Assembly (NCBI RefSeq): GCF_900112575.1
Contig: NZ_FOMH01000013.1
Location: forward strand, 135,664-174,559
Direction of reading: 5' to 3'
Length of the DNA: 38,896 nt
From: Flavobacterium phragmitis
GTDB lineage: Bacteria > Bacteroidota > Bacteroidia > Flavobacteriales > Flavobacteriaceae
The position numbers and the translations under genes were made by a program. Numbering within the stretch: position 1 is the stretch's first letter; the number at the start of each line of letters is the position of its first letter. Of this stretch, positions 23,037 through 31,901 are shown one piece after another. A model generated the notes under the pieces. That model did no database searches, was not told where the DNA came from, and saw only the letters and a program-made list of their open reading frames with translations.

Positions 23037-23990
23037 ATGGAATATTTAGATTTTGAGCTTCCAATTAAAGAACTTGAAGAACAGTTAGAAAAGTGCGTTA
23101 TTATTGGAAAAGAATCTGACGTTGATGTAACACCTACCTGCAAGGAAATCAACAAGAAATTAGAGGAAACCAAGAAAGATATATACAAAAACCTTACGGC
23201 TTGGCAACGTGTACAATTGTCAAGACACCCAAATAGACCTTATACTTTAGACTATATTAAAGCAATTTGTGGTGATACGTTTTTAGAACTTCATGGCGAC
23301 AGAGGTTTTAAAGATGACAAAGCAATGGTCGGTGGTCTTGGAAAAATAAACGGACAATCGTTTATGATTATTGGTCAGCAAAAAGGTTTTAATACTAAAA
23401 CACGTCAATACCGTAATTTTGGTATGGCAAATCCTGAAGGATACCGTAAAGCTTTGCGTTTGATGAAAATGGCAGAGAAATTTGGAATTCCAGTTTTAAC
23501 TTTAGTAGATACTCCGGGTGCATATCCAGGATTGGAAGCTGAGGAAAGAGGACAAGGAGAAGCAATTGCAAGAAATATTTTCGAAATGGTACGTCTTCAA
23601 GTGCCAATCATCACAATTATTGTTGGTGAAGGTGCTTCTGGTGGAGCTTTAGGAATTGGTGTTGGAGATAGAGTTTATATGTTAGAAAACACTTGGTATT
23701 CTGTAATTTCTCCAGAATCTTGCTCTTCTATTTTATGGAAAAGCTGGGAATACAAAGAGCGTGCAGCTGAAGCTTTAAAATTGACTTCTTCTGACATGAA
23801 AAAACAAAAATTAGTAGATGATGTAATTCCAGAACCACTAGGAGGAGCGCACTATGACCGCGAAACAACTTTTAAAACAGTTGCAGAATACATCACTAAA
23901 GGATATAATGAATTGAAAGACTTATCAACAGCCGACTTAATTGCCCAGAGAATGGACAAATACAGTAATATGGGCGAGTATAAAGAGTAA
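23037..23990 (+). CDS. accA: acetyl-CoA carboxylase carboxyltransferase subunit alpha
   Basis: A subunit of the AccA2-AccD2 carboxyltransferase that moves the carboxyl from carboxybiotin to acetyl-CoA, giving malonyl-CoA for fatty acid synthesis. The 317-residue protein starts MEYLDFELPIKELEEQLEK. It has the crotonase-fold core with VLTLVDTPGAYPGLEAEERG, GEGASGGALGIGVGDRVYML (oxyanion-hole glycines) and SVISPESCSSILWK. Length matches the family. It is followed by a terminator at 24009-24043. accD is not in the window. Confidence 0.96.
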   Translation: MEYLDFELPIKELEEQLEKCVIIGKESDVDVTPTCKEINKKLEETKKDIYKNLTAWQRVQLSRHPNRPYTLDYIKAICGDTFLELHGDRGFKDDKAMVGGLGKINGQSFMIIGQQKGFNTKTRQYRNFGMANPEGYRKALRLMKMAEKFGIPVLTLVDTPGAYPGLEAEERGQGEAIARNIFEMVRLQVPIITIIVGEGASGGALGIGVGDRVYMLENTWYSVISPESCSSILWKSWEYKERAAEALKLTSSDMKKQKLVDDVIPEPLGGAHYDRETTFKTVAEYITKGYNELKDLSTADLIAQRMDKYSNMGEYKE

Positions 23991-24008
23991 ATTCATAAAA
24001 AGAGACTT

Positions 24009-24043
24009 AAAATCCGAAGCCTTACAGTTTCGGATTTTTTTTT
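24009..24043 (+). terminator. accA terminator
   Basis: aaaatccgaa (24009-24018) and ttcggatttt (24029-24038) form a stem with a 10-base loop, followed by a T-run. Confidence 0.88.
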
Positions 24044-24130
24044 GGTTATGAACAAATCAAGATTATTTATAAACAATTAATAGTTATAACTCGATAGCAT
24101 ATTTTTTTTAAATTTTGCTACTTTCGCTAT

Positions 24131-25675
24131 ATGGAAAATTTCAAAAATTTAAACCCTGTTAAGGTCGACAAAACTACGATTATCAACTTAGAAAAAGGTA
24201 AGTTGCCACCACAAGCTCTTGATTTGGAAGAAGCTGTGTTAGGTGCAATGATGATTGATAAAAAAGGGGTAGATGACGTAATTGATATTTTGCAGGCAGA
24301 AGCTTTTTATAAAGACGCACACAAACATATTTTTGAAGCGATTTTACAACTTTTTACCGAAACGCAGCCAATTGATATCTTAACTGTTTCGACTCAGTTA
24401 AAGAAAAATGGAAAGTTGGAGTTAGCAGGTGGAGATTTTTATTTAATTCAGCTTACACAGAAAATTGCTTCTTCGGCGCATATCGAATTTCACTCTCGTA
24501 TCATTCTTCAAAAATTTATTCAAAGAAGTTTGATTAGAATTTCTTCAGAAATTATTGAAGCATCCTATGATGAAAGTGCAGACGTTTTTGATTTATTGGA
24601 TCAAGCTGAATCTAAATTATACGAAGTTACGCAAGGAAATATCAAGCGTAGTTCTGAAACCGCACAGAGTTTAGTTTTACAAGCTAAAAAGAAAATTGAG
24701 GAGATTTCTAAAAAAGAAGGATTAAGCGGTGTAGAAACAGGTTTTCATAATTTGGATAAGCTAACTTCTGGATGGCAACCGAGTGATTTAATTATTATCG
24801 CGGCCAGACCAGCGATGGGAAAAACGGCATTTGTACTTTCTATGGCTAGAAATATCGCCATTCAATATGGACATGGAGTAGCTCTGTTCTCTCTGGAGAT
24901 GGCGTCTGTTCAGTTAATTACGAGGCTTATTTCTTCTGAAACAGGATTGTCATCAGAAAAATTGCGTACAGGAAAATTAGAGCCTCATGAATGGACAATG
25001 TTAAGTACTAAAGTAAAAGATTTAGAGAAAGCACCTTTGTTTATTGATGATACGCCCTCACTTTCTATTTTCGATTTAAGAGCAAAATGCCGTCGTTTAG
25101 CGTCGCAGCATGGTATTAAAATTATTATTATTGATTATTTGCAGTTGATGACTGCTGGAGGAAATGCTAAAGGAGGAGGAAATCGTGAGCAGGAAATTTC
25201 GACCATTTCCCGAAACTTGAAAGCTTTGGCAAAAGAACTTAACGTTCCGGTTATTGCACTTTCGCAATTATCTCGTGCCGTTGAAACACGTGGATCTAGT
25301 AAACGTCCTTTGCTTTCGGATCTTCGTGAATCTGGAGCAATTGAGCAGGATGCCGATATCGTTTCGTTTTTATACCGACCAGAATATTACAAAATCGAGG
25401 AATGGGATGATGAAGAGGCTTCGCCAACTGCTGGTCAAGCTGAAATTATGATTGCAAAACACCGTAATGGGGGTATTGAAAACATTCGTTTGAAGTTTTT
25501 AGGACACTTAGGAAAATTTGATAATCTTGATGAATTTTCTGGAAGTTACGACGATTTACCGTCAAAAATGAATCATGATGATAGTCCTTTTGTTACAAAT
25601 AACCTTCCGTCGGCAAATGAAGCTTTTGGAAGTAATCTGAATGACGATGACGATGACAGTGATGTTCCATTTTAA
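24131..25675 (+). CDS. dnaB: replicative DNA helicase DnaB
   Basis: The hexameric replicative helicase at the fork; 514 residues. The N-terminal DnaB domain is at about 26-130 (PPQALDLEEAVLGAMMIDKK). The RecA-like ATPase domain has Walker A in AARPAMGKTAF (K231, T232), Walker B in IIIIDYLQLM (about 331-340), and the arginine-rich motif near SKRPLLSDLRESGAIEQDAD. The C-terminal tail is acidic (LNDDDDDSDVPF), a feature shared with single-strand-binding-type interaction tails. No intein is present. A terminator follows at 25684. Confidence 0.97.
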   Translation: MENFKNLNPVKVDKTTIINLEKGKLPPQALDLEEAVLGAMMIDKKGVDDVIDILQAEAFYKDAHKHIFEAILQLFTETQPIDILTVSTQLKKNGKLELAGGDFYLIQLTQKIASSAHIEFHSRIILQKFIQRSLIRISSEIIEASYDESADVFDLLDQAESKLYEVTQGNIKRSSETAQSLVLQAKKKIEEISKKEGLSGVETGFHNLDKLTSGWQPSDLIIIAARPAMGKTAFVLSMARNIAIQYGHGVALFSLEMASVQLITRLISSETGLSSEKLRTGKLEPHEWTMLSTKVKDLEKAPLFIDDTPSLSIFDLRAKCRRLASQHGIKIIIIDYLQLMTAGGNAKGGGNREQEISTISRNLKALAKELNVPVIALSQLSRAVETRGSSKRPLLSDLRESGAIEQDADIVSFLYRPEYYKIEEWDDEEASPTAGQAEIMIAKHRNGGIENIRLKFLGHLGKFDNLDEFSGSYDDLPSKMNHDDSPFVTNNLPSANEAFGSNLNDDDDDSDVPF

Positions 25676-25683
25676 TAAAATCT

Positions 25684-25712
25684 AAAAGCCTTATTTCTTA
25701 AGGCTTTTTTTT
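25684..25712 (+). terminator. dnaB terminator
   Basis: aaaagcctta (25684-25693) pairs with taaggctttt (25699-25708), with a 5-base loop and T8. Confidence 0.88.
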
Positions 25713-25811
25713 ATGTTTTTGTGCTAATTTTCTAATTAAAATCAGTAGTTTAGCGAGACCATTAAGAAACTATTTATTTTTTTAAATTATTAACCAATAA
25801 CAATTAGAATT

Positions 25812-26165
25812 ATGAATGAAGAAAAATTTCCAGGACCTATTCAGATTCCGTTAGCAACTGCAAACGAGTGGGAACAAAGGTATCAGGATGATACTACAGT
25901 AGAAGACTTAAAAAACAATGTAAAAGCTTTTTTAATCCCAAGAGAAAGTTTGGAAAAAGTCTTAAAGCTAGAAACAGAAGCTGTTTGGGCTTATCTTGGT
26001 ATCAACGATCAGAAAGAAAAAACATTACTTTTTGTAGGTGCTGAATACGATAAAGAAAAAGACAAATGGGTGAATGTTTATGGAAAAGCTGAAGGCGAAA
26101 ACGAAAAAGTAGAAGGTAATACTGATGTCGTTTACGATGGCGCACGTCCAAGTCCTCCCTTTTAA
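25812..26165 (+). CDS. hypothetical protein, 117 residues
   Basis: A soluble, charged protein without signal peptide or membrane segment. It begins MNEEKFPGPIQIPLATANEW and has a mixed alpha/beta pattern with RESLEKVLKLETEAVWAYLG and KTLLFVGAEYDKEKDKWVNV, ending in ARPSPPF. I do not recognise a family. It is the first gene of a co-directional run: an 18-base gap to the 7-TM protein, then 26 bases to the histidine kinase. A link to that signalling unit is therefore possible, but nothing in the protein itself shows it. Confidence 0.75.
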   Translation: MNEEKFPGPIQIPLATANEWEQRYQDDTTVEDLKNNVKAFLIPRESLEKVLKLETEAVWAYLGINDQKEKTLLFVGAEYDKEKDKWVNVYGKAEGENEKVEGNTDVVYDGARPSPPF

Positions 26166-26183
26166 TTTCTAATTAAGTAAATA

Positions 26184-26819
26184 ATGGCCGATTTTTTAAT
26201 ATATTCAAGTTATTTGATTTTATTGATTAATCTGATACTATATTCATTTAGCTTTTTCCGAAAGGGAAAAGCTAATGTTTTTTTTGTTTCCTATCTGTTT
26301 TTTTCATTTTTGATGCAAATTTCGATGGAACTTATCTATCATTTAGGATTAAATAATTTGTTTCTTGTTAATGTCTTTTTTCTGGGACAAATGATTTTAT
26401 TAGGGCTTTTTTATGATTCATTATTTTATATAAAAACACAAAAAATATTTGTTAGGACGACTTTAGTAATTGCTGTATTGATTTTGGCAATACAATTTAT
26501 TATGGATTCAGGGCAATTTTTAAAATTCAATTTATTCGAAATTACTTTAACATCATTGCTTATTGTTGTTTTTGCTCTGCTTCATTTTTATAATATGCTT
26601 ACAGAAAGTAAAAAGTACTATTATATAAATATTGGAGTAGTTTTTTATTTATTAGCAAGTGCAGTATTATTTTTAATCGGTAATCTTTCTAGTGGATTAA
26701 GTAATGAGTTAAAATATCTAAGTTGGCAGTTAAATGCTTTTTTACTTATAATTTATTATTTGATTATTATGTTTGAATGGATGAAAAGTTTTGCAAAAAA
26801 AGACTTTTTAGAGGCATAG
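26184..26819 (+). CDS. seven-helix membrane protein upstream of a histidine kinase
   Basis: A 211-residue protein with about seven hydrophobic segments (roughly 5-22, 30-48, 55-75, 87-105, 115-135, 145-165 and 178-198) and short loops. There is no catalytic motif. The layout recalls 7TM sensor modules that often accompany or precede kinases. Here the kinase gene (26846) starts 26 bases further and has only one membrane helix of its own. I infer that this protein could be the membrane input component, acting in trans. This is unproven, and no homologous family is recognised with certainty. Confidence 0.75.
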   Translation: MADFLIYSSYLILLINLILYSFSFFRKGKANVFFVSYLFFSFLMQISMELIYHLGLNNLFLVNVFFLGQMILLGLFYDSLFYIKTQKIFVRTTLVIAVLILAIQFIMDSGQFLKFNLFEITLTSLLIVVFALLHFYNMLTESKKYYYINIGVVFYLLASAVLFLIGNLSSGLSNELKYLSWQLNAFLLIIYYLIIMFEWMKSFAKKDFLEA

Positions 26820-26845
26820 TTAAAACCGTAAAATGTAAGTAGATA

Positions 26846-27637
26846 ATGAATGCAAGTCAAATCCCTGAAAAAGAGTTAGTAGCTATTATATTATATATCT
26901 CTCTGTTTTTTATTGTTGTTGCTGTGGCGTTGATAATATTCTTTTATTTTTCGAGAAAAAAAATTATTCAGAAAGAACTTGAAAAACTGGATTTAATACT
27001 TAGATATCAAAAGGAGCAACTACGTGCAGTTATTATTACTCAGGAAGAAGAACGTAAGAGAATTGCGCAAGATCTTCATGACGATATTAGTTCAAAATTA
27101 AATATTGTTTCTTTAAATAGTCATCTGCTTACAGCGCCAAACCTTACGGAGGCTGAAACAACTGAAATTACAGAAAATATTATAGCCTTGACAACAAAGG
27201 CCTTGGATAATTCTAGAAAAATTGCTCACAATTTATTGCCTCCAGTTTTTGAAAAATTCGGACTTAATGCTGCAATAGAAGAATTATGTGAAGAATTTGA
27301 AAGCAGTAAATCTGTAAAAACACATTATAAAAACAATATTGATTTTGAGGATAAGGATATTGATCGACATTTACATGTTTTTAGAATTTTACAAGAATTA
27401 ATGAATAATTCGCTTCGTCATGGAAAAGCAACAGAAATTTGGATTGCATTTTCTAATAAAGACGGAATAAATAACTGCGATTACGAAGATAATGGAATTG
27501 GTTTTGACAGTAAAAGTGATAAAAATCAGAAAGGTCTGGGAATGAAAAATATTGACAGCCGTATATCGTTTTTAGAAGGAACTATAAAAATCACTTCAGA
27601 AATTAATAACGGGATTGTAGTGAATTTTACTTTTTAA
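26846..27637 (+). CDS. sensor histidine kinase, NarX/DesK-like (HisKA_3)
   Basis: A 263-residue kinase. One membrane helix at about 11-35 leads into a coiled coil (about 40-65), then the dimerisation/phosphoacceptor segment EEERKRIAQDLHDDISSKLN with H78, which is HisKA_3. The ATPase domain contains ILQELMNNSLRHGKA (N box), DNGIGFD (G1) and KGLGMKNIDSRISFLEG (G2). No periplasmic sensor domain exists, so the input must come from the membrane segment or from a partner such as the upstream 7-TM protein. The response regulator gene follows after 116 bases. Confidence 0.93.
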   Translation: MNASQIPEKELVAIILYISLFFIVVAVALIIFFYFSRKKIIQKELEKLDLILRYQKEQLRAVIITQEEERKRIAQDLHDDISSKLNIVSLNSHLLTAPNLTEAETTEITENIIALTTKALDNSRKIAHNLLPPVFEKFGLNAAIEELCEEFESSKSVKTHYKNNIDFEDKDIDRHLHVFRILQELMNNSLRHGKATEIWIAFSNKDGINNCDYEDNGIGFDSKSDKNQKGLGMKNIDSRISFLEGTIKITSEINNGIVVNFTF

Positions 27638-27753
27638 ACTCAATTTTACAGTATAAGTAAGGTTTTTATTCAATAAAATAAGGTAATAGCGTATTTTATA
27701 AATCATATTTCGTAAATTCGGCAGACCAAAGTAAACGACCAAAATCAAATAAG

Positions 27754-28419
27754 ATGAATGCTGCTATTAAAATTGCCCTAGTCGATGATGAAATTTTGTT
27801 TCGAAAAGGAATTTCTTTTTTATTGCAGAGGGAAGATAATATCGAAATTATTTTTGAAGCCTCAAACGGAGATGAACTGATTTCTCTGTTAGATAAAAAT
27901 GAAATTAAACCAGACATAATTGTAATGGATTTAAAAATGCCGGTTTTAAACGGTGTTGAAGCCACAAAAATTATTCGAAAAACATATCCTGAAATTAAGA
28001 TTATTGCTTTGACAAGTTACGATACGAAGTCATTTATTGCCAATATGATTCAGGTTGGTGCTGTTGCTTATTTGATCAAAAATACTACTCCAAAAGATTT
28101 AATTCTCACAATCAATGAAGTAGCTTCAAAAGGTTTCTACTATAATGAAAGTGTTTTAAAAACAATTCAAGAAACCATTGTTTCACCTAAAAATACAAAA
28201 GGCGGACTGGAAACTAATTTTCTTTCGCCTCGAGAAGTTGAAATTCTTCAATTAATCTGCCAGCAGAAGACGACTGCAGAAATTGCAGAACATCTTTTTT
28301 TAAGTCCTAGGACTATAGAAGGACACAGAAATAATTTGCTGCTTAAAACAGAATCCAGAAATATTGCTGGTCTTGTTGTCTATGCTATTCAAAATGATTT
28401 AGCAGTACTGACAATCTGA
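27754..28419 (+). CDS. NarL/FixJ-family response regulator
   Basis: A 221-residue regulator. The receiver domain is at 1-125 with acidic pocket D11-D12 (ALVDDE), phosphoacceptor D59 (IIVMDLKMPVLNG), Thr/Ser in ALTSYD and Lys in YLIKNT. A LuxR-type HTH lies at about 155-215 (LSPREVEILQLICQQKTTAE, then LFLSPRTIEGHRNNLLLKT). It is the obvious partner of the kinase encoded just upstream. Palindromic AGGT/ACCT sites at 28624-28675, beyond the divergent mini-gene, are candidate targets. Confidence 0.95.
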   Translation: MNAAIKIALVDDEILFRKGISFLLQREDNIEIIFEASNGDELISLLDKNEIKPDIIVMDLKMPVLNGVEATKIIRKTYPEIKIIALTSYDTKSFIANMIQVGAVAYLIKNTTPKDLILTINEVASKGFYYNESVLKTIQETIVSPKNTKGGLETNFLSPREVEILQLICQQKTTAEIAEHLFLSPRTIEGHRNNLLLKTESRNIAGLVVYAIQNDLAVLTI

Positions 28420-28420
28420 A

Positions 28421-28549
28421 TTAATTTGCTGTTAGAAATTGAATTGACAACACGTAATACAATATAATTGTTACTACAAGAACACACAAGCCTATTTTTT
28501 GAATTATATTCATACCCTTTTCTTGATTATTACTATCATTAAACTTCAT
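28421..28549 (-). CDS. 42-residue single-helix membrane mini-protein
   Basis: A complete ATG-to-TAA frame of 43 codons. The product starts MKFNDSNNQEKGMNII, continues with one hydrophobic helix (IGLCVLVVTIILYYVL) and ends SIQFLTAN. The stop codon is one base beyond the stop of the convergent response regulator gene. An exact TACATTTG box at 28593-28600 lies 44 bases before the ATG. No function or family is known to me. Its position and the palindromic sites upstream suggest control by the adjacent NarL-type regulator. Confidence 0.6.
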   Translation of the reverse strand: MKFNDSNNQEKGMNIIQKIGLCVLVVTIILYYVLSIQFLTAN

Positions 28550-28592
28550 GGTTATTGGTTTTTGCATTGATTAGTTTGATGATTTGGGATAG

Positions 28593-28675
28593 CAAATGTA
28601 GATAGATTATTTAATGATACTATAGGTGTTTTTACCTGTTTTCTTTCAGTGTTATAAATCAGGTATTTACCCCTG
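28593..28675 (-). promoter_or_regulatory. candidate regulated promoter with AGGT/ACCT palindromes
   Basis: On the minus strand, the -7 box TACATTTG (28593-28600) lacks a TTG at -33. Instead the palindrome AGGTGTTTTTACCT (28624-28637) lies 23 bases upstream of the box, and a second, CAGG-tatttacc-CCTG (28660-28675), lies further out. The layout fits activation by a dimeric regulator. The sites also precede the divergent gene at 28754. Confidence 0.4.
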
Positions 28676-28753
28676 TTTTCTTATTTAACATTCCATTAAG
28701 CTAGAAAAGACGGTGTGCATTCTTTTTTATATCTTTACTAAAATAATTTTCGG

Positions 28754-30013
28754 ATGAATAGGAGTTTATTCTACATTTTTATACTATTAATTACAGTTAA
28801 CACTCGAGCATCGTTTATCTTGCTCCCAATGGATGAATCTACACAACAGAATCATTTAAAAGCTTACGGTATTACATACTGGTGTTTGAGTAGGGATTAC
28901 AAGGCAAGTTGGCTTCTTAATTATCGTGGAGGTTCTTTCCTGCTTCCTGATGCTGAAGAAATTAGAAAGGAATGTAAAATCAGAGGAGTTAGTTTTGAAG
29001 TTATTTCGGATAGCGAAGAAGCTTCTATTTTAAATGAAATTTCGAGTCCTTCTCAAAATATGGAATCTGTAATTTTAGAGAAAGCGCCTAAAATTGCGGT
29101 GTATACTCCAAAAGGAAAGCAACCTTGGGATGATGCTGTAACCTTAGTATTAACGTATGCTGAGATTCCTTTTACTCCAATTTATGATGAAGAAGTTTTA
29201 AGTGATCAGCTTTTAATGTACGATTGGCTTCATTTGCATCATGAAGATTTTACAGGTCAGTATGGAAAATTTTATGCTGCTTACAAAAATACACCTTGGT
29301 ATATTGATCAAAAAAGAGATTCTGAAGCATTAGCTGCAAAATTAGGTTATGCAAAAGTATCTCAAGAAAAAGGTGCTGTCGCTAAAAAAATCAGAGATTT
29401 TGTTGTTGGTGGAGGCTTTATGTTTGCGATGTGTTCTGCTACGGACAGTTTTGATATTGCACTTGCAGCTGATGGAGTTGATATTTGTGAAGCGATGTTT
29501 GATGGTGATCCTAGCGAATCAAATTATCAGTCTAAATTGAATTACAATAACTCTTTTGCTTTTAAAAATTTTACTTTAGAAAGAAAACCTGAAGTTTATG
29601 AGTTCTCAGATATTGATATGACTACGAAGAGAAGAATTGTAATGGATAAAGATTACTTTACTTTAATGGAATTTTCTGCAAAATGGGATCCGATTCCGAG
29701 TATGCTCTGCCAAAATCATACGCAGCTTGTAAAGGGTTTTATGGGACAGACAACTTCATTCGATACTTCTTTGATAAAATCAAATGTTCTGATTATGGGA
29801 ACATGTGAATTAAATGGAGAATCGAGATACATACACGGTGAGAAAGGAAAAGGAATGTTTACTTTTTTCGGTGGACATGACCCAGAAGATTTTCAGCATC
29901 AGGTGGGTGATCCGCCAACAGTTTTAGATTTGCATCCAAATTCACCAGGTTACAGATTAATTTTAAATAATGTTTTGTTTCCAGCGGCAAGAAAAAAGAA
30001 ATTGAAAACTTAA
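28754..30013 (+). CDS. exported protein with GATase1/ThuA-like core
   Basis: A 419-residue protein with a signal peptide (MNRSLFYIFILLITVNTRA). The middle resembles class I glutamine-amidotransferase-like folds. KIAVYTPKGKQPWDDAVTLV (113-132) is the first strand. IRDFVVGGGFMFAMCSATDS (213-232) has a Cys (C227) at the nucleophile-elbow position, and a late FGGHDPEDFQHQ provides the His region. I recall orthologues being labelled asparagine synthetase B in databases, but no N-terminal Cys or PP-loop is visible, so that label would be wrong. The true activity is unknown. It is probably periplasmic. Its stop codon is one base from that of the convergent nuclease gene. Confidence 0.72.
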   Translation: MNRSLFYIFILLITVNTRASFILLPMDESTQQNHLKAYGITYWCLSRDYKASWLLNYRGGSFLLPDAEEIRKECKIRGVSFEVISDSEEASILNEISSPSQNMESVILEKAPKIAVYTPKGKQPWDDAVTLVLTYAEIPFTPIYDEEVLSDQLLMYDWLHLHHEDFTGQYGKFYAAYKNTPWYIDQKRDSEALAAKLGYAKVSQEKGAVAKKIRDFVVGGGFMFAMCSATDSFDIALAADGVDICEAMFDGDPSESNYQSKLNYNNSFAFKNFTLERKPEVYEFSDIDMTTKRRIVMDKDYFTLMEFSAKWDPIPSMLCQNHTQLVKGFMGQTTSFDTSLIKSNVLIMGTCELNGESRYIHGEKGKGMFTFFGGHDPEDFQHQVGDPPTVLDLHPNSPGYRLILNNVLFPAARKKKLKT

Positions 30014-30014
30014 T

Positions 30015-30818
30015 TCAGTTTAATGAGAATTCAAACCAGATTGGTATATGATCTGAAACTTTTCTAGCCTCCTGAAGGGAATTAAAATCTTCATAGAATG
30101 TAATAACGCCTGAATTAACAGCTTTAAAATTGGAAGCTCTGTAAAAGATATTGTCAAACTCTGATGCTAGACAGATATTGTTTTTGCATTTTTGTTTGAG
30201 TGTTGTTTTTTGATTTTTTAATGCGGAAACATATCCCATTTTCTTTAGCGGATTAAAGACAGTGTGCTTTTCAGGGCAATTAAAATCACCTAAAAAGACT
30301 AAATTTAAATCAGGATATTGATTGGGTAAAAATTTGAAATATTTAATTTCTGTTTCTGGCTGTTTCTTTTGAGTTATGGCATGAAAATTAACTAATGTAA
30401 CAGTCTTTTTATTGATTTCAAATGTTGCATAATAAGGTTCACGATCAATTTCTAAGTTGAATTTTTGTTCCAGCCAGGGTTTGTTTTTTAATTTGATTTT
30501 GCCAGTTTTCCATACAAAAGCATAACGTTCTGTTTTATAACTGCTGCTAGTTGTAGGATTGCTTGTGCTATATTCCCATTTAAAACCTTTTTGATTAAGA
30601 AGTGCAGCTAATTTAGCAACAGTTTGAGCACCGCCATATCCAGCCACTACTTCTTGAATTGCAATAATATCGTATGCTTCAACTTTTTTTGCAATATATT
30701 GAAGTTCATTATCAGATTTTGATTTGCCAAAATTTTCAATATTCCAAGACAAAACCTTGGTTTGAGCAAACGATAAAAATGTAAATAATAGTAGGAGAGG
30801 GCTTAGAATGCTTTTCAT
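30015..30818 (-). CDS. secreted endonuclease/exonuclease/phosphatase-family nuclease
   Basis: A 267-residue protein with signal peptide MKSILSPLLLLFTFLSFAQ, so exported. The DNase I-like fold is complete: VLSWNIENFG (metal Asn), IIAIQEVV (metal Glu), ERYAFVWK, DREPYYATF (catalytic His/Asp region), LVNFHA (His), LGDFNCPE (Asp and Asn) and KVSDHIPIWFEF (final Asp-His). It probably degrades extracellular or periplasmic DNA or RNA, for nutrient or phosphate recovery. The gene is convergent with the GATase-like gene. No terminator is visible in the 1-base gap. Confidence 0.9.
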   Translation of the reverse strand: MKSILSPLLLLFTFLSFAQTKVLSWNIENFGKSKSDNELQYIAKKVEAYDIIAIQEVVAGYGGAQTVAKLAALLNQKGFKWEYSTSNPTTSSSYKTERYAFVWKTGKIKLKNKPWLEQKFNLEIDREPYYATFEINKKTVTLVNFHAITQKKQPETEIKYFKFLPNQYPDLNLVFLGDFNCPEKHTVFNPLKKMGYVSALKNQKTTLKQKCKNNICLASEFDNIFYRASNFKAVNSGVITFYEDFNSLQEARKVSDHIPIWFEFSLN

Positions 30819-30888
30819 GTAAATGATTAAATGAAATCAAATATAGAGGTATTTCCTATAATCTGCATCAGGCCTTTCTTAGAAGTTA

Positions 30889-31122
30889 TTAATGTTTTTT
30901 ATATCTGTTTTTTAAGGCAGTTCCGATAATGATAATTTGTAAAACTAATAGTGCAGGAATAAAGATTATTTTCCAATCAATTTCCAGCCAGCCGGTTTTT
31001 TCAGACACATAAGCAAAGCTTATTGATAAGAAAAGACAAAGAAACATTGTTTTCATGATAATTTTATTTTGAGTTGTATTAATTCTGTCAAAAAATGCAA
31101 TCTTTTTATTTCTTGGTTTCAT
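30889..31122 (-). CDS. small membrane protein, unknown
   Basis: 77 residues from this ATG, or 55 from an internal ATG at 31056 (MKTMFLCLFLSISFAYVSEK), which follows a typical AT-rich leader and may be the real start. There are two hydrophobic helices, MFLCLFLSISFAYV and IIFIPALLVLQIIIIGTAL, joined by a short loop with Trp residues (GWLEIDW), and a basic tail (KNRYKKH). The family is not recognised. It stands between the nuclease and the response regulator genes in the same orientation. Confidence 0.6.
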   Translation of the reverse strand: MKPRNKKIAFFDRINTTQNKIIMKTMFLCLFLSISFAYVSEKTGWLEIDWKIIFIPALLVLQIIIIGTALKNRYKKH

Positions 31123-31198
31123 TAGTAGGTGATAGGTTTTGTACCAAATTTAGAGTTATAAAATCTATATTCCTTACGTGATTCCGTAATGCTCTAAA

Positions 31199-31867
31199 TT
31201 ATACCAAACCAAAATCTTTAGCAATTGCGATAAGATGAACATTGTTATTAGCTTTGAAATAAATTTTTAACTTGTTGATTCTTTTTTCAATACTACTGGT
31301 CCCGTTTGGAGTAATAGATAAATCCTTAAATTCCTTAGAAATACTTTCTAAAATATATCCTTGAGAAAGAAGTTTTAATATTGAAATGTCATACGATTCG
31401 ATTTCAATCAAAGCTTTATCGTTAAAACTAAAAGATAAGTCAGAAGAAACAATTTTTTCTTCGTTATTGTATGCGCTTACAATCGCATTTTTTAGTTCTG
31501 TAATACTGTTTCGGCCTTTAGATACGTATGCAGTTATTCCTAAATCATTAAAAAGAGATTTAATTCGGTAGCTTTTATCTTCAATAGAAAATACAATTTT
31601 CTTAATCTTAGGCTGTACTTTGTTTACAGCTTCAATTAGTTCATCTCCACTGTTTAAGATTGCTTTTCTATGATCTGATTTAAACGATAAATCGCTAATT
31701 AATAAATCATAAGGCTCTTTTTCTAGTAAAGCTTTTTTGATCTTGAGTAAAGCTTCGTCACAGTATTTCACATGGTCAATTACAGGAACCTGCAAGTCCT
31801 CAAGTACTTGAACAACCGCAATGCTGATGCTATCTAAATCTTCGGCAACTAAAACTTTCTTAAACAT
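31199..31867 (-). CDS. response regulator, receiver plus divergent LuxR-like domain
   Basis: A 222-residue regulator. The receiver holds acidic residues E9-D10 (VLVAEDLD), phosphoacceptor D59 (LLISDLSFKSD), Ser in IVFSIED and Lys in AYVSKG. The C-terminal domain (about 155-222) has a helix layout of the LuxR type: ISILKLLSQGYILESISKEF, then SSIEKRINKLKIYF. It lacks the usual T-x-x-x-H-x-x-x-I/L signature, so its recognition helix is divergent. It lies downstream of the TPR histidine kinase gene, with a 54-codon ORF in between. Confidence 0.88.
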   Translation of the reverse strand: MFKKVLVAEDLDSISIAVVQVLEDLQVPVIDHVKYCDEALLKIKKALLEKEPYDLLISDLSFKSDHRKAILNSGDELIEAVNKVQPKIKKIVFSIEDKSYRIKSLFNDLGITAYVSKGRNSITELKNAIVSAYNNEEKIVSSDLSFSFNDKALIEIESYDISILKLLSQGYILESISKEFKDLSITPNGTSSIEKRINKLKIYFKANNNVHLIAIAKDFGLV

Positions 31868-31901
31868 ATTTTTATTTTATATAGGGAATATGAAACTTAT
31901 T

